From assembly GCA_023396065.1 (NCBI GenBank), contig JAEWXF010000010.1, forward strand, positions 1-45,194: 45,194 nt of DNA, written 5' to 3'. The translations under genes were made by a program, and so were the position numbers. The notes under the pieces were generated by a model that worked only from the letters and a program-made list of their open reading frames with translations, was not told the origin of the DNA and ran no database searches. Every line of letters begins with the position of its first letter. The first letter of the stretch is position 1. This DNA is from Methanobacteriota archaeon (GTDB taxonomy: Archaea > Halobacteriota > Methanomicrobia > Methanomicrobiales > Methanocorpusculaceae). This document shows positions 24,521 through 31,892 of this stretch, piece by piece.

Positions 24521-25694
24521 CCATACACCTCTTTCCTCTGCGTTCATTATCAATGGTGAAACATTCCAGTCCGGGAACGATTACCCGCACGACCGGAATT
24601 TTCAGCTCCGGATCGGTGAGATCGGCGACGAGGACACGGTCCAGCCCCGCGACCTGCAGCCGGGAACATATCTCCTGAATGTCGGTCAGGAAATCGGGTG
24701 TTGCGCAGCCGGTGACTGCGGAAAACGGTTGTGTCTCGCTGGTGTCAAACCAGTAGGCATTCATCCGTTTGACCCGGTCGTAGCCCATCATCTCCCGGAA
24801 CTGCGCAATCGTTGCATCCTCGCGTGCTCCGTGAATCTGGGTCGCCCTGCTCTGGGCAACTTCCGAGAGAGCACGGATTGCGGCTATCTCCGGGTTGGTG
24901 TGGGTCCCCATGCCGATGGTCAGAAGCCGGGGGTCTTTGAGGGTGACGTCGTCCGCGACCGCTGCGATGGTCGGAACCCCGATGTCTGACGTGATGTCTT
25001 TGAGCGTCACTTCAATGCCTGCCGCAGTGAACTTTTCCAGCATGTCGGCGGCGGGTCCGGTAAGATCGGTGATGGCAGTGCCGGTTTTCCGGGTTGTTTC
25101 CACCAGTGACCAGGAGTCGCGCTCAATCACTTCGGTCAGTGCATAGAAGACTGCTTCTTCCATCGTGTTTCCGGATGCGATGCCATTGGAGCTGGAGCGG
25201 AACAGGGCCGGCAGATAGTGTGGGTTCGGGTGAATGACGGCGCACAGCGGAACCTTGACCGGGCTTTCGCTGATGATGTCCCAGGCATCGACCCAGGGGA
25301 GGTCCATGGACGCGTCGGTACTCCGGGGCAGAATGAGGTCCCGGGGATCAATTGCATCTTCGGTGATTCGCAGGCGGTCGTAGGAGATGCCTGCAAGGTC
25401 CCGGGGAATTGCTTCGGCGGAGTATCGTTCGATTCCCTCCATGATGCCGGCGACGCGTGCTTCGGCAACCGTTCCGCCTTTTCCGTTGTAGACAGAGATG
25501 GCACCGTCGGCTGCGGTCGGACGGATGCAGGAGTACACCGGGATTCCTATCCGGTCAAGATCGGTGATCTCGGCCACCCGGGTGATGCCCGCTTCCGGGA
25601 TAAGGGGTTCGATTACCCGGAGCGTCTCCTCAGGGGTTTTGCTTCGTTCGGTCTGTCCGCAGTAGACCTTGGGAGACGGCTTGAGTTCTATCAT
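24477..25694 (-). CDS. ycaO: YcaO domain thioamide-forming enzyme (McrA glycine thioamidation)
   Basis: 405 residues. The YcaO ATP-binding signatures are present: E-G-I-E-R in ARVAGIMEGIERYSAE (about residue 85), E-V-I-E-R-D (about 190), and an AQSRATQIHG motif near 280. The enzyme phosphorylates a backbone amide and lets sulfide replace oxygen. With TfuA downstream, the likely substrate is the active-site glycine of McrA. The C-terminus is a basic tail (ERRGKRCMDAERRRLHRPK) that overlaps the start of tfuA, unlike the Pro-rich C-terminus of azoline-forming YcaOs. It heads a six-gene operon and diverges from fdhD; the shared intergenic region is about 145 bases. Confidence 0.93.
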   Translation of the reverse strand: MIELKPSPKVYCGQTERSKTPEETLRVIEPLIPEAGITRVAEITDLDRIGIPVYSCIRPTAADGAISVYNGKGGTVAEARVAGIMEGIERYSAEAIPRDLAGISYDRLRITEDAIDPRDLILPRSTDASMDLPWVDAWDIISESPVKVPLCAVIHPNPHYLPALFRSSSNGIASGNTMEEAVFYALTEVIERDSWSLVETTRKTGTAITDLTGPAADMLEKFTAAGIEVTLKDITSDIGVPTIAAVADDVTLKDPRLLTIGMGTHTNPEIAAIRALSEVAQSRATQIHGAREDATIAQFREMMGYDRVKRMNAYWFDTSETQPFSAVTGCATPDFLTDIQEICSRLQVAGLDRVLVADLTDPELKIPVVRVIVPGLECFTIDNERRGKRCMDAERRRLHRPKSPV

Positions 25695-25840
25695 TGTATC
25701 AGTAAAATCGTTTCCTATGCTAATTGAGGTTTCGCAAACGTGGGTGTGCCTTCATGTACTATGGGGATGTCTGCACATATGAATATGTTCACGCTGTGAA
25801 TACTCAGATGATATTCTTTATGCATTTGAAGAGTGAACTG

Positions 25841-27343
25841 ATGTCAATGTACGGGAAGATGATTGTGCCGCAGCCCTGTCTCCGGTGGCAGGACGGAGCT
25901 GTAGAGAGGATTGAGGATACTGTTGTTTTAGAACAGCTGCTTACGCTCCATCTGAACGGCAGGGAGTTTTTGCGGATTGTTGCGAGCAACTTCCAGCTGG
26001 AGGAGTTTGGTGCGGGATTTTTTGTGGCGGCGGGTGTTACACAAAGGGTTCACTCTGTCCGGGTGGACGGGACGGCTATTTTTGTAGAGGCTGAGGTGTG
26101 TGCGAAGGCCGCAGATGCGACAGGGTTTACCCCCGCTATTTTGGAGGAGGGAACCGTGTGTCCCGGCGGGAGTATGACACCGGACGAGGTGCTTCTGTTG
26201 CGCGAGGCACTGAATGCTGATCCCTGGGAACGGACCGGAGGACTGCACTGTGCGGCGCTGTGGTATGATCATCAGGTGGTGATGACGGCGAGTGATATCG
26301 GCAGGCACAACGCGGTGGATAAGGTGATCGGGTATATGATTCTGCATGGTCTGGTACCGGAGTCCTGTGCTTTTTCCTGTACTGGGCGGCAGCCTGCCGG
26401 AATGGTGACCAAAGCGGTGAACGCCGGCATCCCGATTCTGGTTTCTCGGGCGGCGGTTACTTCCAAGGGAATTGCGCTTGCCAAAGCGTCCGGGGTGACA
26501 CTGATCGGGTTTGCCCGGGACCGGGAACGGCGGTTTACGGTGTATGCGCATCCGGAACGTATTTTTGGTCTTGCAGTTTCCGGAGACCCTGTCTGTGATG
26601 TTCCCGAGCAGTTTGCATCTCTGACGGATGCGGCATGCGGCTGGAAGTATGCAGAGGGGAAAACAACTGCGGTTGGGGAACGGGTTGTACTGGAACAGCA
26701 GGTGACGCTGTATCTGAACGGGTCTGTGTTTCTGAAAACCGTGGCAAGTAATGATATGCTGCGGGAGCTGGGGGCAGGGTTTTTTACGGCGGCAGGGATT
26801 GCCCGGTCCATCCGGTCCGTCCGTGCGGAGGGTATGCATGTGTATGTGGAGTCGGATGATGTGCGCCACGTTGACGGAGAGATGGAGTCTGCCGGCGGTT
26901 TTTCACCGTGCTGTGTTTCCGGCTCTGCGGCACCGGGTTCTCTTTGTCTCAGCCCTGAAGAAATTTTTGTGATCCGGGAGGCGATTAATGTGGATGCCTG
27001 GAATATTACCGGCGGTCTGCACTGTGCGGTTCTGTATCATAATCACCGGATTGTGGCAACGGCAAGTGATATCGGGCGGCAGAACTGTGTGGATAAGGTG
27101 ATCGGGTATATGATTCTGCATCACCTGCCGCCGGGGGAGTGTGTGATCGGGTCGACGGGGCGGCAGCCTGCCGGTATGGTGGTAAAAGCGGCAAATGCGG
27201 GGGTTCCGATTATCGTGTCACGGGCGGCGACGACGTCTGCCGGGGTTGCGACGGCGGATGCTGCCGGCGTCACGCTTGTGTGCTTTGTCCGCCCGCCCCG
27301 GTTTACGGTGTATACGCATCCGGAACGAATCGCCGGGTTATAA
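25841..27343 (+). CDS. fdhD: Tandem FdhD fusion (two formate dehydrogenase accessory domains)
   Basis: About 500 residues made of two FdhD-like halves (roughly 20-250 and 275-500) that align with each other: VVLEQ.LTLHLNG, FGAGFF.AAGV, RTGGLHCAALWYDH / ITGGLHCAVLYHNH, TASDIGRHNAVDKVIGYMILH / TASDIGRQNCVDKVIGYMILH, and GRQPAGMV.KA.NAG.PI.VSRAA. FdhD (E. coli, 277 residues) passes sulfur from a cysteine desulfurase to the Mo cofactor of formate dehydrogenase through a CxxC loop. Here that loop has one Cys in the first half (TVCPGG) and a CC pair in the second (PCCVSG), with no CxxC. The ATG at 25841 has GAGTGA 5 bases upstream. Neighbouring MoCo genes fit the role, but the chemistry may differ. 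Confidence 0.85.
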   Translation: MSMYGKMIVPQPCLRWQDGAVERIEDTVVLEQLLTLHLNGREFLRIVASNFQLEEFGAGFFVAAGVTQRVHSVRVDGTAIFVEAEVCAKAADATGFTPAILEEGTVCPGGSMTPDEVLLLREALNADPWERTGGLHCAALWYDHQVVMTASDIGRHNAVDKVIGYMILHGLVPESCAFSCTGRQPAGMVTKAVNAGIPILVSRAAVTSKGIALAKASGVTLIGFARDRERRFTVYAHPERIFGLAVSGDPVCDVPEQFASLTDAACGWKYAEGKTTAVGERVVLEQQVTLYLNGSVFLKTVASNDMLRELGAGFFTAAGIARSIRSVRAEGMHVYVESDDVRHVDGEMESAGGFSPCCVSGSAAPGSLCLSPEEIFVIREAINVDAWNITGGLHCAVLYHNHRIVATASDIGRQNCVDKVIGYMILHHLPPGECVIGSTGRQPAGMVVKAANAGVPIIVSRAATTSAGVATADAAGVTLVCFVRPPRFTVYTHPERIAGL

Positions 27344-27351
27344 ACAGCCCC

Positions 27352-28485
27352 TCAGAATGTTTCCGCATTCCATCTGCGGATCCATTCTTCCATTGCGTCC
27401 AGAGGAGCATCTGTTTTGATACCGGTGACACAGAAGTGTGTCCTGACTGCGGTGTAACCCTGCTCTGTGAGTCCGGCGAGCAGGTCTTCAATCGGCGGCG
27501 GGGAGACCCGGAGGTTGCGGGAGATGATGTGATAGTCGTAGAATGTGCAGGTGTCCGGCTCTGCGGCGAGGGTATTGAGAAGTTTTTCCATCTGCCGGGC
27601 GGTGCCGAACTGCATCTGCGGCAGGAGGTCCTGCAGTTCCCGGATGACTGTTTTGTTCTGAAGAGGTCCCATCCAGAGGGGGCCGATCGGTTCTGTTTCT
27701 GCTCCGCAGCGGGGGCAGGTGTGGGGAACCGGGAGGAGGTTTCCTTTCTGTTCGGCGCGGTAGAGGCAGTGCGGGCACTGCATGACAAAGCCGATCTGTG
27801 TGAGGGTGCGGTCTGCAGCGCTGACCCGTCCGAGGACGCGGATGTGGGACCGGAAGTAGTGTGATCTGGCAAAGCTGAGAATCGGTTCCATGCCGCGGTC
27901 GTATTTTACCAGATCCCGGGCCATGGCCCCCATCATCATCCGAAGACCGACTTCTGCATGGTATTCGGTGTTTTTCGGGACGGCAAAATACCGGCGGAGT
28001 CCGGCTTTGAGGTGCGCTCCGCAGAGGGGGGCAGTGTCGGTTGCCGTGACAAAGAGGTAGCGCCGGGACGAACGGGATGCGGCGTCCAGAAATGGTATGG
28101 GGGAGCCGAAGGGGTCGAGGTCAACTGCGTCGAACCGGTCTTTGCACATGAGATGGTTGGCGTCATCGCAGGTTACCCGGATGTCACCGCCGATGCGGTC
28201 GGCATTTTCCTGAATCATTCCGACTGCCAGAGGGTCATGATCGTTGATTGTTACGGGAATGCTGCATTCATGCGCTACCCTCAGGCCGCGAACTCCGGTG
28301 GCGGCCATGACGTCGAGGTAATTCTCGGGTTTCAGGTGCGCGAGAAGCAGTACGGTCATGTCCCGGTTGAGTTCCATTTTGGTGTTGTAAAATACGGGGG
28401 CTGTTCCGGGCGGGAACTGGGTGTGTTCATCCTGAACGGGTGCTTCAAATGTGGTGCTGCCTTCGGTTACTTCCCGGTACTCCAT
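27352..28485 (-). CDS. trm1: tRNA (guanine(26)-N2)-dimethyltransferase
   Basis: 377 residues. The SAM-binding fold begins with LDVMAATGVRGLRVAHE (about residues 55-75). The catalytic motif VDLDPFGSPIPFLDAA, family-typical for Trm1, is near 125-140. A zinc ribbon (CPHC...CPRC) lies near 240-265, followed by a C-terminal winged region (QGYTAVRTHFCVTGIKTDAPLDAM). The enzyme dimethylates G26 of tRNAs. The ATG at 28485 is chosen over an in-frame TTG at 28497 because GGAG lies 6 bases upstream of the ATG. The tRNA-Arg gene lies 18 bases upstream on the same strand, so the two may share a transcript. It converges on fdhD with an 8-base gap. Confidence 0.94.
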   Translation of the reverse strand: MEYREVTEGSTTFEAPVQDEHTQFPPGTAPVFYNTKMELNRDMTVLLLAHLKPENYLDVMAATGVRGLRVAHECSIPVTINDHDPLAVGMIQENADRIGGDIRVTCDDANHLMCKDRFDAVDLDPFGSPIPFLDAASRSSRRYLFVTATDTAPLCGAHLKAGLRRYFAVPKNTEYHAEVGLRMMMGAMARDLVKYDRGMEPILSFARSHYFRSHIRVLGRVSAADRTLTQIGFVMQCPHCLYRAEQKGNLLPVPHTCPRCGAETEPIGPLWMGPLQNKTVIRELQDLLPQMQFGTARQMEKLLNTLAAEPDTCTFYDYHIISRNLRVSPPPIEDLLAGLTEQGYTAVRTHFCVTGIKTDAPLDAMEEWIRRWNAETF

Positions 28486-28503
28486 TCCTGTCTCCAAAAA
28501 CTA

Positions 28504-28578
28504 CGGGCATGTAGGGATTCGAACCCTAGATCTTCAGCTTAGGAGGCTGATGCCATATCCTGGCTTGGCTACATGTCC
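28504..28578 (-). tRNA. tRNA-Arg (anticodon CCT)
   Basis: The minus strand folds as a complete cloverleaf. The acceptor strands are GGACATG and CATGCCC, the D stem is GCCA/TGGC, the anticodon stem is TCAGC/GCTGA with loop CTCCTAA (anticodon CCT), and the T arm is TAGGG-TTCGAAT-CCCTA. The discriminator is G and CCA is not encoded. The acceptor stem has one mismatch (A3 opposite C70) in an otherwise perfect helix. No intron is seen. A TATA-like CATATAG sits about 35 bases upstream. Confidence 0.92.
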
Positions 28579-28641
28579 ACAAAATACAGCATATTGTTGC
28601 ATATGCACAACTATATGCCTTTCGTCTCCGGAGAACCCGAT

Positions 28642-28652
28642 ACAATAAAAAA
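28642..28652 (+). promoter_or_regulatory. TATA box of cbiZ
   Basis: ACAATAAAAAA is centred about 31 bases upstream of the cbiZ ATG. No ribosome binding site is visible between them, consistent with leaderless transcription. Confidence 0.4.
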
Positions 28653-28678
28653 GCAGGCGGTCTACAGTATACATAACG

Positions 28679-29557
28679 ATGCGCTACCATTATTCCAAGG
28701 ATACTGTCTATATCAAAGGGGAGTTCCGCGCTGCCAGTACTGGTGTTGCCGGCGGGCTGAAGTGTGTTTCCACGCTCCTGAATCATACGGTCCCGAAAGA
28801 TTTTGATCATGAGGATCCGGCCGGATATATCCGCGGACTGGTGGCAGCAAAGGGATATGGTGAGGATGCGTTCGGGCTGCTGACTGCGGTCTGGATGCAG
28901 AATCTGTGTGTGATGCGGTATGATTATGTGACGGCGTTTGTTACGGCGGGCGTGACGAACCCAAGTCCGGATCCGATGAAACCTCATACGATTAACATCA
29001 TTGTGACGTCGGATGAGGGGATGACGGATGCGTGTCTTTTAGAAACTATCCGGGTGACAACCGAGGCGAAGGCACACGCGCTCCGCCTGCTCGGGCGCGA
29101 GTTTACCGGGACAACGTCGGATGCGGTGATTACTGCCTGTTCGGGCGGGGTGAAACATATCTATGCCGGTACGTTTACTGAGCTGGGACGCCGGGTGTAT
29201 GATGCGGTTCTTCATGGTGTTCTGGCATCGTTAGACCGGCATGAGGGGCGTGTGGTGCGTTCCGGCCCGTCGTTTTTTATTTATTCGCGGTTTGAGGGGG
29301 ACCACTGGGTTGAGTGGCAGAAAGAGGGATGTCCGTATTATCCGTGCCATTTTCCCGGGCAGGCATGCGACTTCTGCTACTGTCCGTTCTATCCCTGTCA
29401 TGATACGGAGCTCGGAGAGATGGTTGAGGGTTCGTCCGGCGGGCAGGTGTGGGCATGTACGGATTGTACTCTGCTGCATCTGTCGCATGTTGCCGCGTAT
29501 CTGAAGGCACATCCTGATGCGACGCTTGATGAGCTGAAAGCTCTCCGGAACCTGTAA
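28679..29557 (+). CDS. cbiZ: Adenosylcobinamide amidohydrolase CbiZ with C-terminal cysteine-rich domain
   Basis: 292 residues. The first ~215 residues match CbiZ (DUF105): TNPSPDPMKPHTINIIVTSDEGMTDACLLETIRVTTEAKAHALRLLG and GTTSDAVITACSGG. CbiZ removes the aminopropanol side chain of salvaged cobinamide so it can re-enter corrinoid synthesis as cobyric acid. The last ~75 residues hold a cysteine-rich module (CPYYPCHFPGQACDFCYCPFYPCHD, then CTDC), the small Cys-rich domain seen in some archaeal CbiZ proteins; it probably binds metal. The ATG at 28679 is about 30 bases after a TATA-like ACAATAAAA, so the mRNA may be leaderless. It diverges from the tRNA-Arg/trm1 unit. Confidence 0.88.
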   Translation: MRYHYSKDTVYIKGEFRAASTGVAGGLKCVSTLLNHTVPKDFDHEDPAGYIRGLVAAKGYGEDAFGLLTAVWMQNLCVMRYDYVTAFVTAGVTNPSPDPMKPHTINIIVTSDEGMTDACLLETIRVTTEAKAHALRLLGREFTGTTSDAVITACSGGVKHIYAGTFTELGRRVYDAVLHGVLASLDRHEGRVVRSGPSFFIYSRFEGDHWVEWQKEGCPYYPCHFPGQACDFCYCPFYPCHDTELGEMVEGSSGGQVWACTDCTLLHLSHVAAYLKAHPDATLDELKALRNL

Positions 29558-29626
29558 TTTTCCGGAAGCCGGGTGTTTCCCAATACTGTCTGGAATTCCC
29601 TATGTTCGGGTATCTGTGGCGAGCGG

Positions 29627-29634
29627 CTATATTC
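29627..29634 (+). promoter_or_regulatory. TATA box of the first Yip1-like gene
   Basis: CTATATTC is centred about 27 bases upstream of the ATG at 29657. No Shine-Dalgarno is present, so the mRNA is probably leaderless. A second AATATAG lies only 6 bases before the ATG. Confidence 0.4.
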
Positions 29635-29656
29635 CCGGACCGCCAATATAGAATAA

Positions 29657-30313
29657 ATGACATTTGCCGAGAACGTGAAATTACTGCTCTTTGATCCGAA
29701 ACAATTCTTTGCAGATTCTACCGTAACTCAGTCCCTGAAACTCCCCATGCTTTTTACCGCCGTTCTGGCGCTATGTGCGGCAATCTCCGCATACACTGTT
29801 TCTGTCTCAGCCGGCGATCTCATCGGTATGTCGGAAATGAACGGAATCCTCGGAATTATCGGGGCAGTTACCGGATTTATCAGCATTTTTCTTGCATGGC
29901 TGGTAGTTACAATCCTGTTTTTCCTCTTTGTCAAGGGTATTACCCATACAAAAACCGGAGTGAAACCGTTCCTCGCGGTAACCGGATATGCTTCGCTGCC
30001 AATCGCCGTGGGTACAGTTCTGATGCTTTTGGTCAACGCTCTGTTTCCTCAAACCTTTGACGGGTGGCTGGGCTTTCTTCTGAATCTGATTGTCCTTTTC
30101 TGGTGTATCCCCATCTGGATCTATGGGTTTTCTGCGACGGGAGACGTACCGGTTCGTGCTGTAGCCATGGCTCTCCTTGTCCCGCTGATCCTCATGATTG
30201 CATTGTCCGCATGGAACGTCGCTTCCAGCCTCCAGGCCGTGACTGCAATGCAGAGTGCAGGCGGAACCGGCGGTATGCAGATACACACTCAGGGTCCGCG
30301 GGGCCCGCGATAA
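29657..30313 (+). CDS. Yip1-domain membrane protein
   Basis: 218 residues. A short cytoplasmic N-terminus with the VKLLLFDPKQFFAD motif typical of archaeal Yip1-like proteins precedes five TM segments (about 30-50, 65-95, 110-130, 137-160, 170-192). The loop VFLFWCIPIWIYGFSATGDVPVR is nearly repeated in the next gene. The tail is short and Gly/Pro-rich. Function in archaea is unknown. It is followed 125 bases later by a paralogue with its own promoter. Confidence 0.75.
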   Translation: MTFAENVKLLLFDPKQFFADSTVTQSLKLPMLFTAVLALCAAISAYTVSVSAGDLIGMSEMNGILGIIGAVTGFISIFLAWLVVTILFFLFVKGITHTKTGVKPFLAVTGYASLPIAVGTVLMLLVNALFPQTFDGWLGFLLNLIVLFWCIPIWIYGFSATGDVPVRAVAMALLVPLILMIALSAWNVASSLQAVTAMQSAGGTGGMQIHTQGPRGPR

Positions 30314-30438
30314 TCATACTCCTCTTTTTTCAGCGCGGGGCTCAAATTCCCGGATGTTTCTCAGTGTATTCCCGTGCCGTTTGCCATATCTGACAATAGG
30401 TTAATACATTATGTAAAATATACATTACATTTGGTAAT

Positions 30439-31104
30439 ATGGAGTATACTACAACTGCAAAGACACTGCTGTTTGATCAGCGGCGATTTTTTACGGAAAA
30501 GCAGATGATCTCTGCAGGTCTGGGACTTTCCGCAGGGCTCACCCTGCTGTATGCCTGTGTTGCAGCAGTATTTGGATCCAATGGAAATCCGATCTCTGCA
30601 CTCACTGTCCTGGCAACTGTTCTGGTTGGCTGGCTCATTGTCACCGGTATCTTTTTTGTGTGTATCAGTAAAATCGGGCATGCCTCCTGCAGTCTCCGGT
30701 CTGTGGCAGAAGTTACCGGATACGGATCCATACCTCTCCTTATCGGAACCATACTGACCGGCGGCATAACGGCGACAACCGGCGGATTTTCCAGCGGACT
30801 GACCACACTCATGAACTTTGCCGTTCTCTTCTGGTGTATCCCTATCTGGGTATACGGTCTCTCAACCGTCTCCGGTCTCCCCGCACGCAATGTACTCATC
30901 CTGATAGCTGTGCCGATTCTCGCAATGGCGGCACTGGAACTCTGGAGTCTTTTTGCCGGTACGGGAACCGCCTCGTCGGGGTCTGCCTCAGGAGGAACCA
31001 TGAACCGCGGCGGAACCACGCAGCAGGTATCGATCGGTACCGGCGGTGGTGGCGGTGCCCCCTCCGGCGGCGGAATGGGCGGGGGAGGAGGAGGTCCCAG
31101 ATAA
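30439..31104 (+). CDS. Yip1-domain membrane protein with glycine-rich tail
   Basis: 221 residues, paralogous to the preceding gene: the same AKTLLFDQRRFFTEKQ start, five TM segments, and FAVLFWCIPIWVYGLSTVSGLPARNV in the same position. It differs by a ~40-residue C-terminal tail consisting largely of Gly with Ser, Thr and Pro (ending GGGMGGGGGGPR), probably cytoplasmic and disordered. An AT-rich promoter (TTAATACATTATG, AAAATATACATT) precedes the ATG. Function is unknown. Confidence 0.75.
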   Translation: MEYTTTAKTLLFDQRRFFTEKQMISAGLGLSAGLTLLYACVAAVFGSNGNPISALTVLATVLVGWLIVTGIFFVCISKIGHASCSLRSVAEVTGYGSIPLLIGTILTGGITATTGGFSSGLTTLMNFAVLFWCIPIWVYGLSTVSGLPARNVLILIAVPILAMAALELWSLFAGTGTASSGSASGGTMNRGGTTQQVSIGTGGGGGAPSGGGMGGGGGGPR

Positions 31105-31133
31105 TTTATTTTTTGCTCCTCCCAAAAAAGATG

Positions 31134-31892
31134 TTAAAGATACGTATTTGCTCTTTTTTTCAGATACAGATACCGGATGCCGGCAACTGCAAAGAGAACG
31201 GTCCAGACTCCTGCAAAGATGTAGAAGATCTGCTCCCGGTTGTCCGCATAGAACCGCATCTGAATCGCTTCGGTATTCGTCCACCAGACTGCCGTCTCAT
31301 ACGCGGGACCTTCAACATCCGCTCCTATCCCGAAGAGATCCCGGGAAATGTTCAGATGTGAGAGATATGCCCCGGACTCCATGTTCAGCATAAACTGATA
31401 GGTATTGGGATTCAGCACTTTCCCTACCTCACCCCCGGAACTGACCGGGCCGAGAATCGGATGATTCGTGGAGAACCCCTTCGGGAGGAACACCGTAACG
31501 TTGTAGGGGGTGTTGTAGACCGCATACACCGTATTGTCTTCAATGGGAGCCGTGTAGGTCAGTGTATAATTTCCCTTCGGAAACGTAAGCTCCATGGAGT
31601 TGCGTTTTGTGATGTTCACCACGGTTCCGTTTTCCGCAGTCAGTGTTACATTGTTTGCCTTGAGCTCGGCGCCTTCACCGAGAAATCCGGGTGAACTCAG
31701 GATATAGGAGTCCTGATCCACCATGGTGATCTCTGCGGAAAGCGATGTTCCGTTCTCCGACACAAAGTAGACCGCACTGTTTGCGCACACGGGCGGAATC
31801 AGCACTGCACACAGCAGTGCCGCAACCAGTACCGTTACAACACGGAAAGGAGTGCTTCGATGGTCGGGTCGATCTCGATAGGAGGAGCACAT
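31134..31892 (-). CDS. Secreted, C-terminally membrane-anchored protein (possibly DUF5803-like)
   Basis: 252 residues. A signal sequence lies at about residues 16-38 (VVTVLVAALLCAVLIPPVCA), followed by a ~180-residue extracytoplasmic beta-rich domain with several N-x-T/S sites (potential archaeal N-glycosylation). A C-terminal TM segment (IFYIFAGVWTVLFAVAGIRYLYL) ends in a KKR anchor. The architecture resembles archaeal DUF5803 proteins; I am not certain of the assignment. The ATG at 31892 overlaps the end of thrC by 58 bases but is strongly supported by GGTGAT 6 bases upstream. A role in the envelope is inferred. Confidence 0.65.
   Translation of the reverse strand: MCSSYRDRPDHRSTPFRVVTVLVAALLCAVLIPPVCANSAVYFVSENGTSLSAEITMVDQDSYILSSPGFLGEGAELKANNVTLTAENGTVVNITKRNSMELTFPKGNYTLTYTAPIEDNTVYAVYNTPYNVTVFLPKGFSTNHPILGPVSSGGEVGKVLNPNTYQFMLNMESGAYLSHLNISRDLFGIGADVEGPAYETAVWWTNTEAIQMRFYADNREQIFYIFAGVWTVLFAVAGIRYLYLKKRANTYL

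Noticed and set aside
25841..27343. Two separate fdhD genes or an assembly artefact
   Set aside because: The frame is continuous, the two halves differ clearly in sequence, and no stop or start signal separates them. An assembly error would give near-identical copies.
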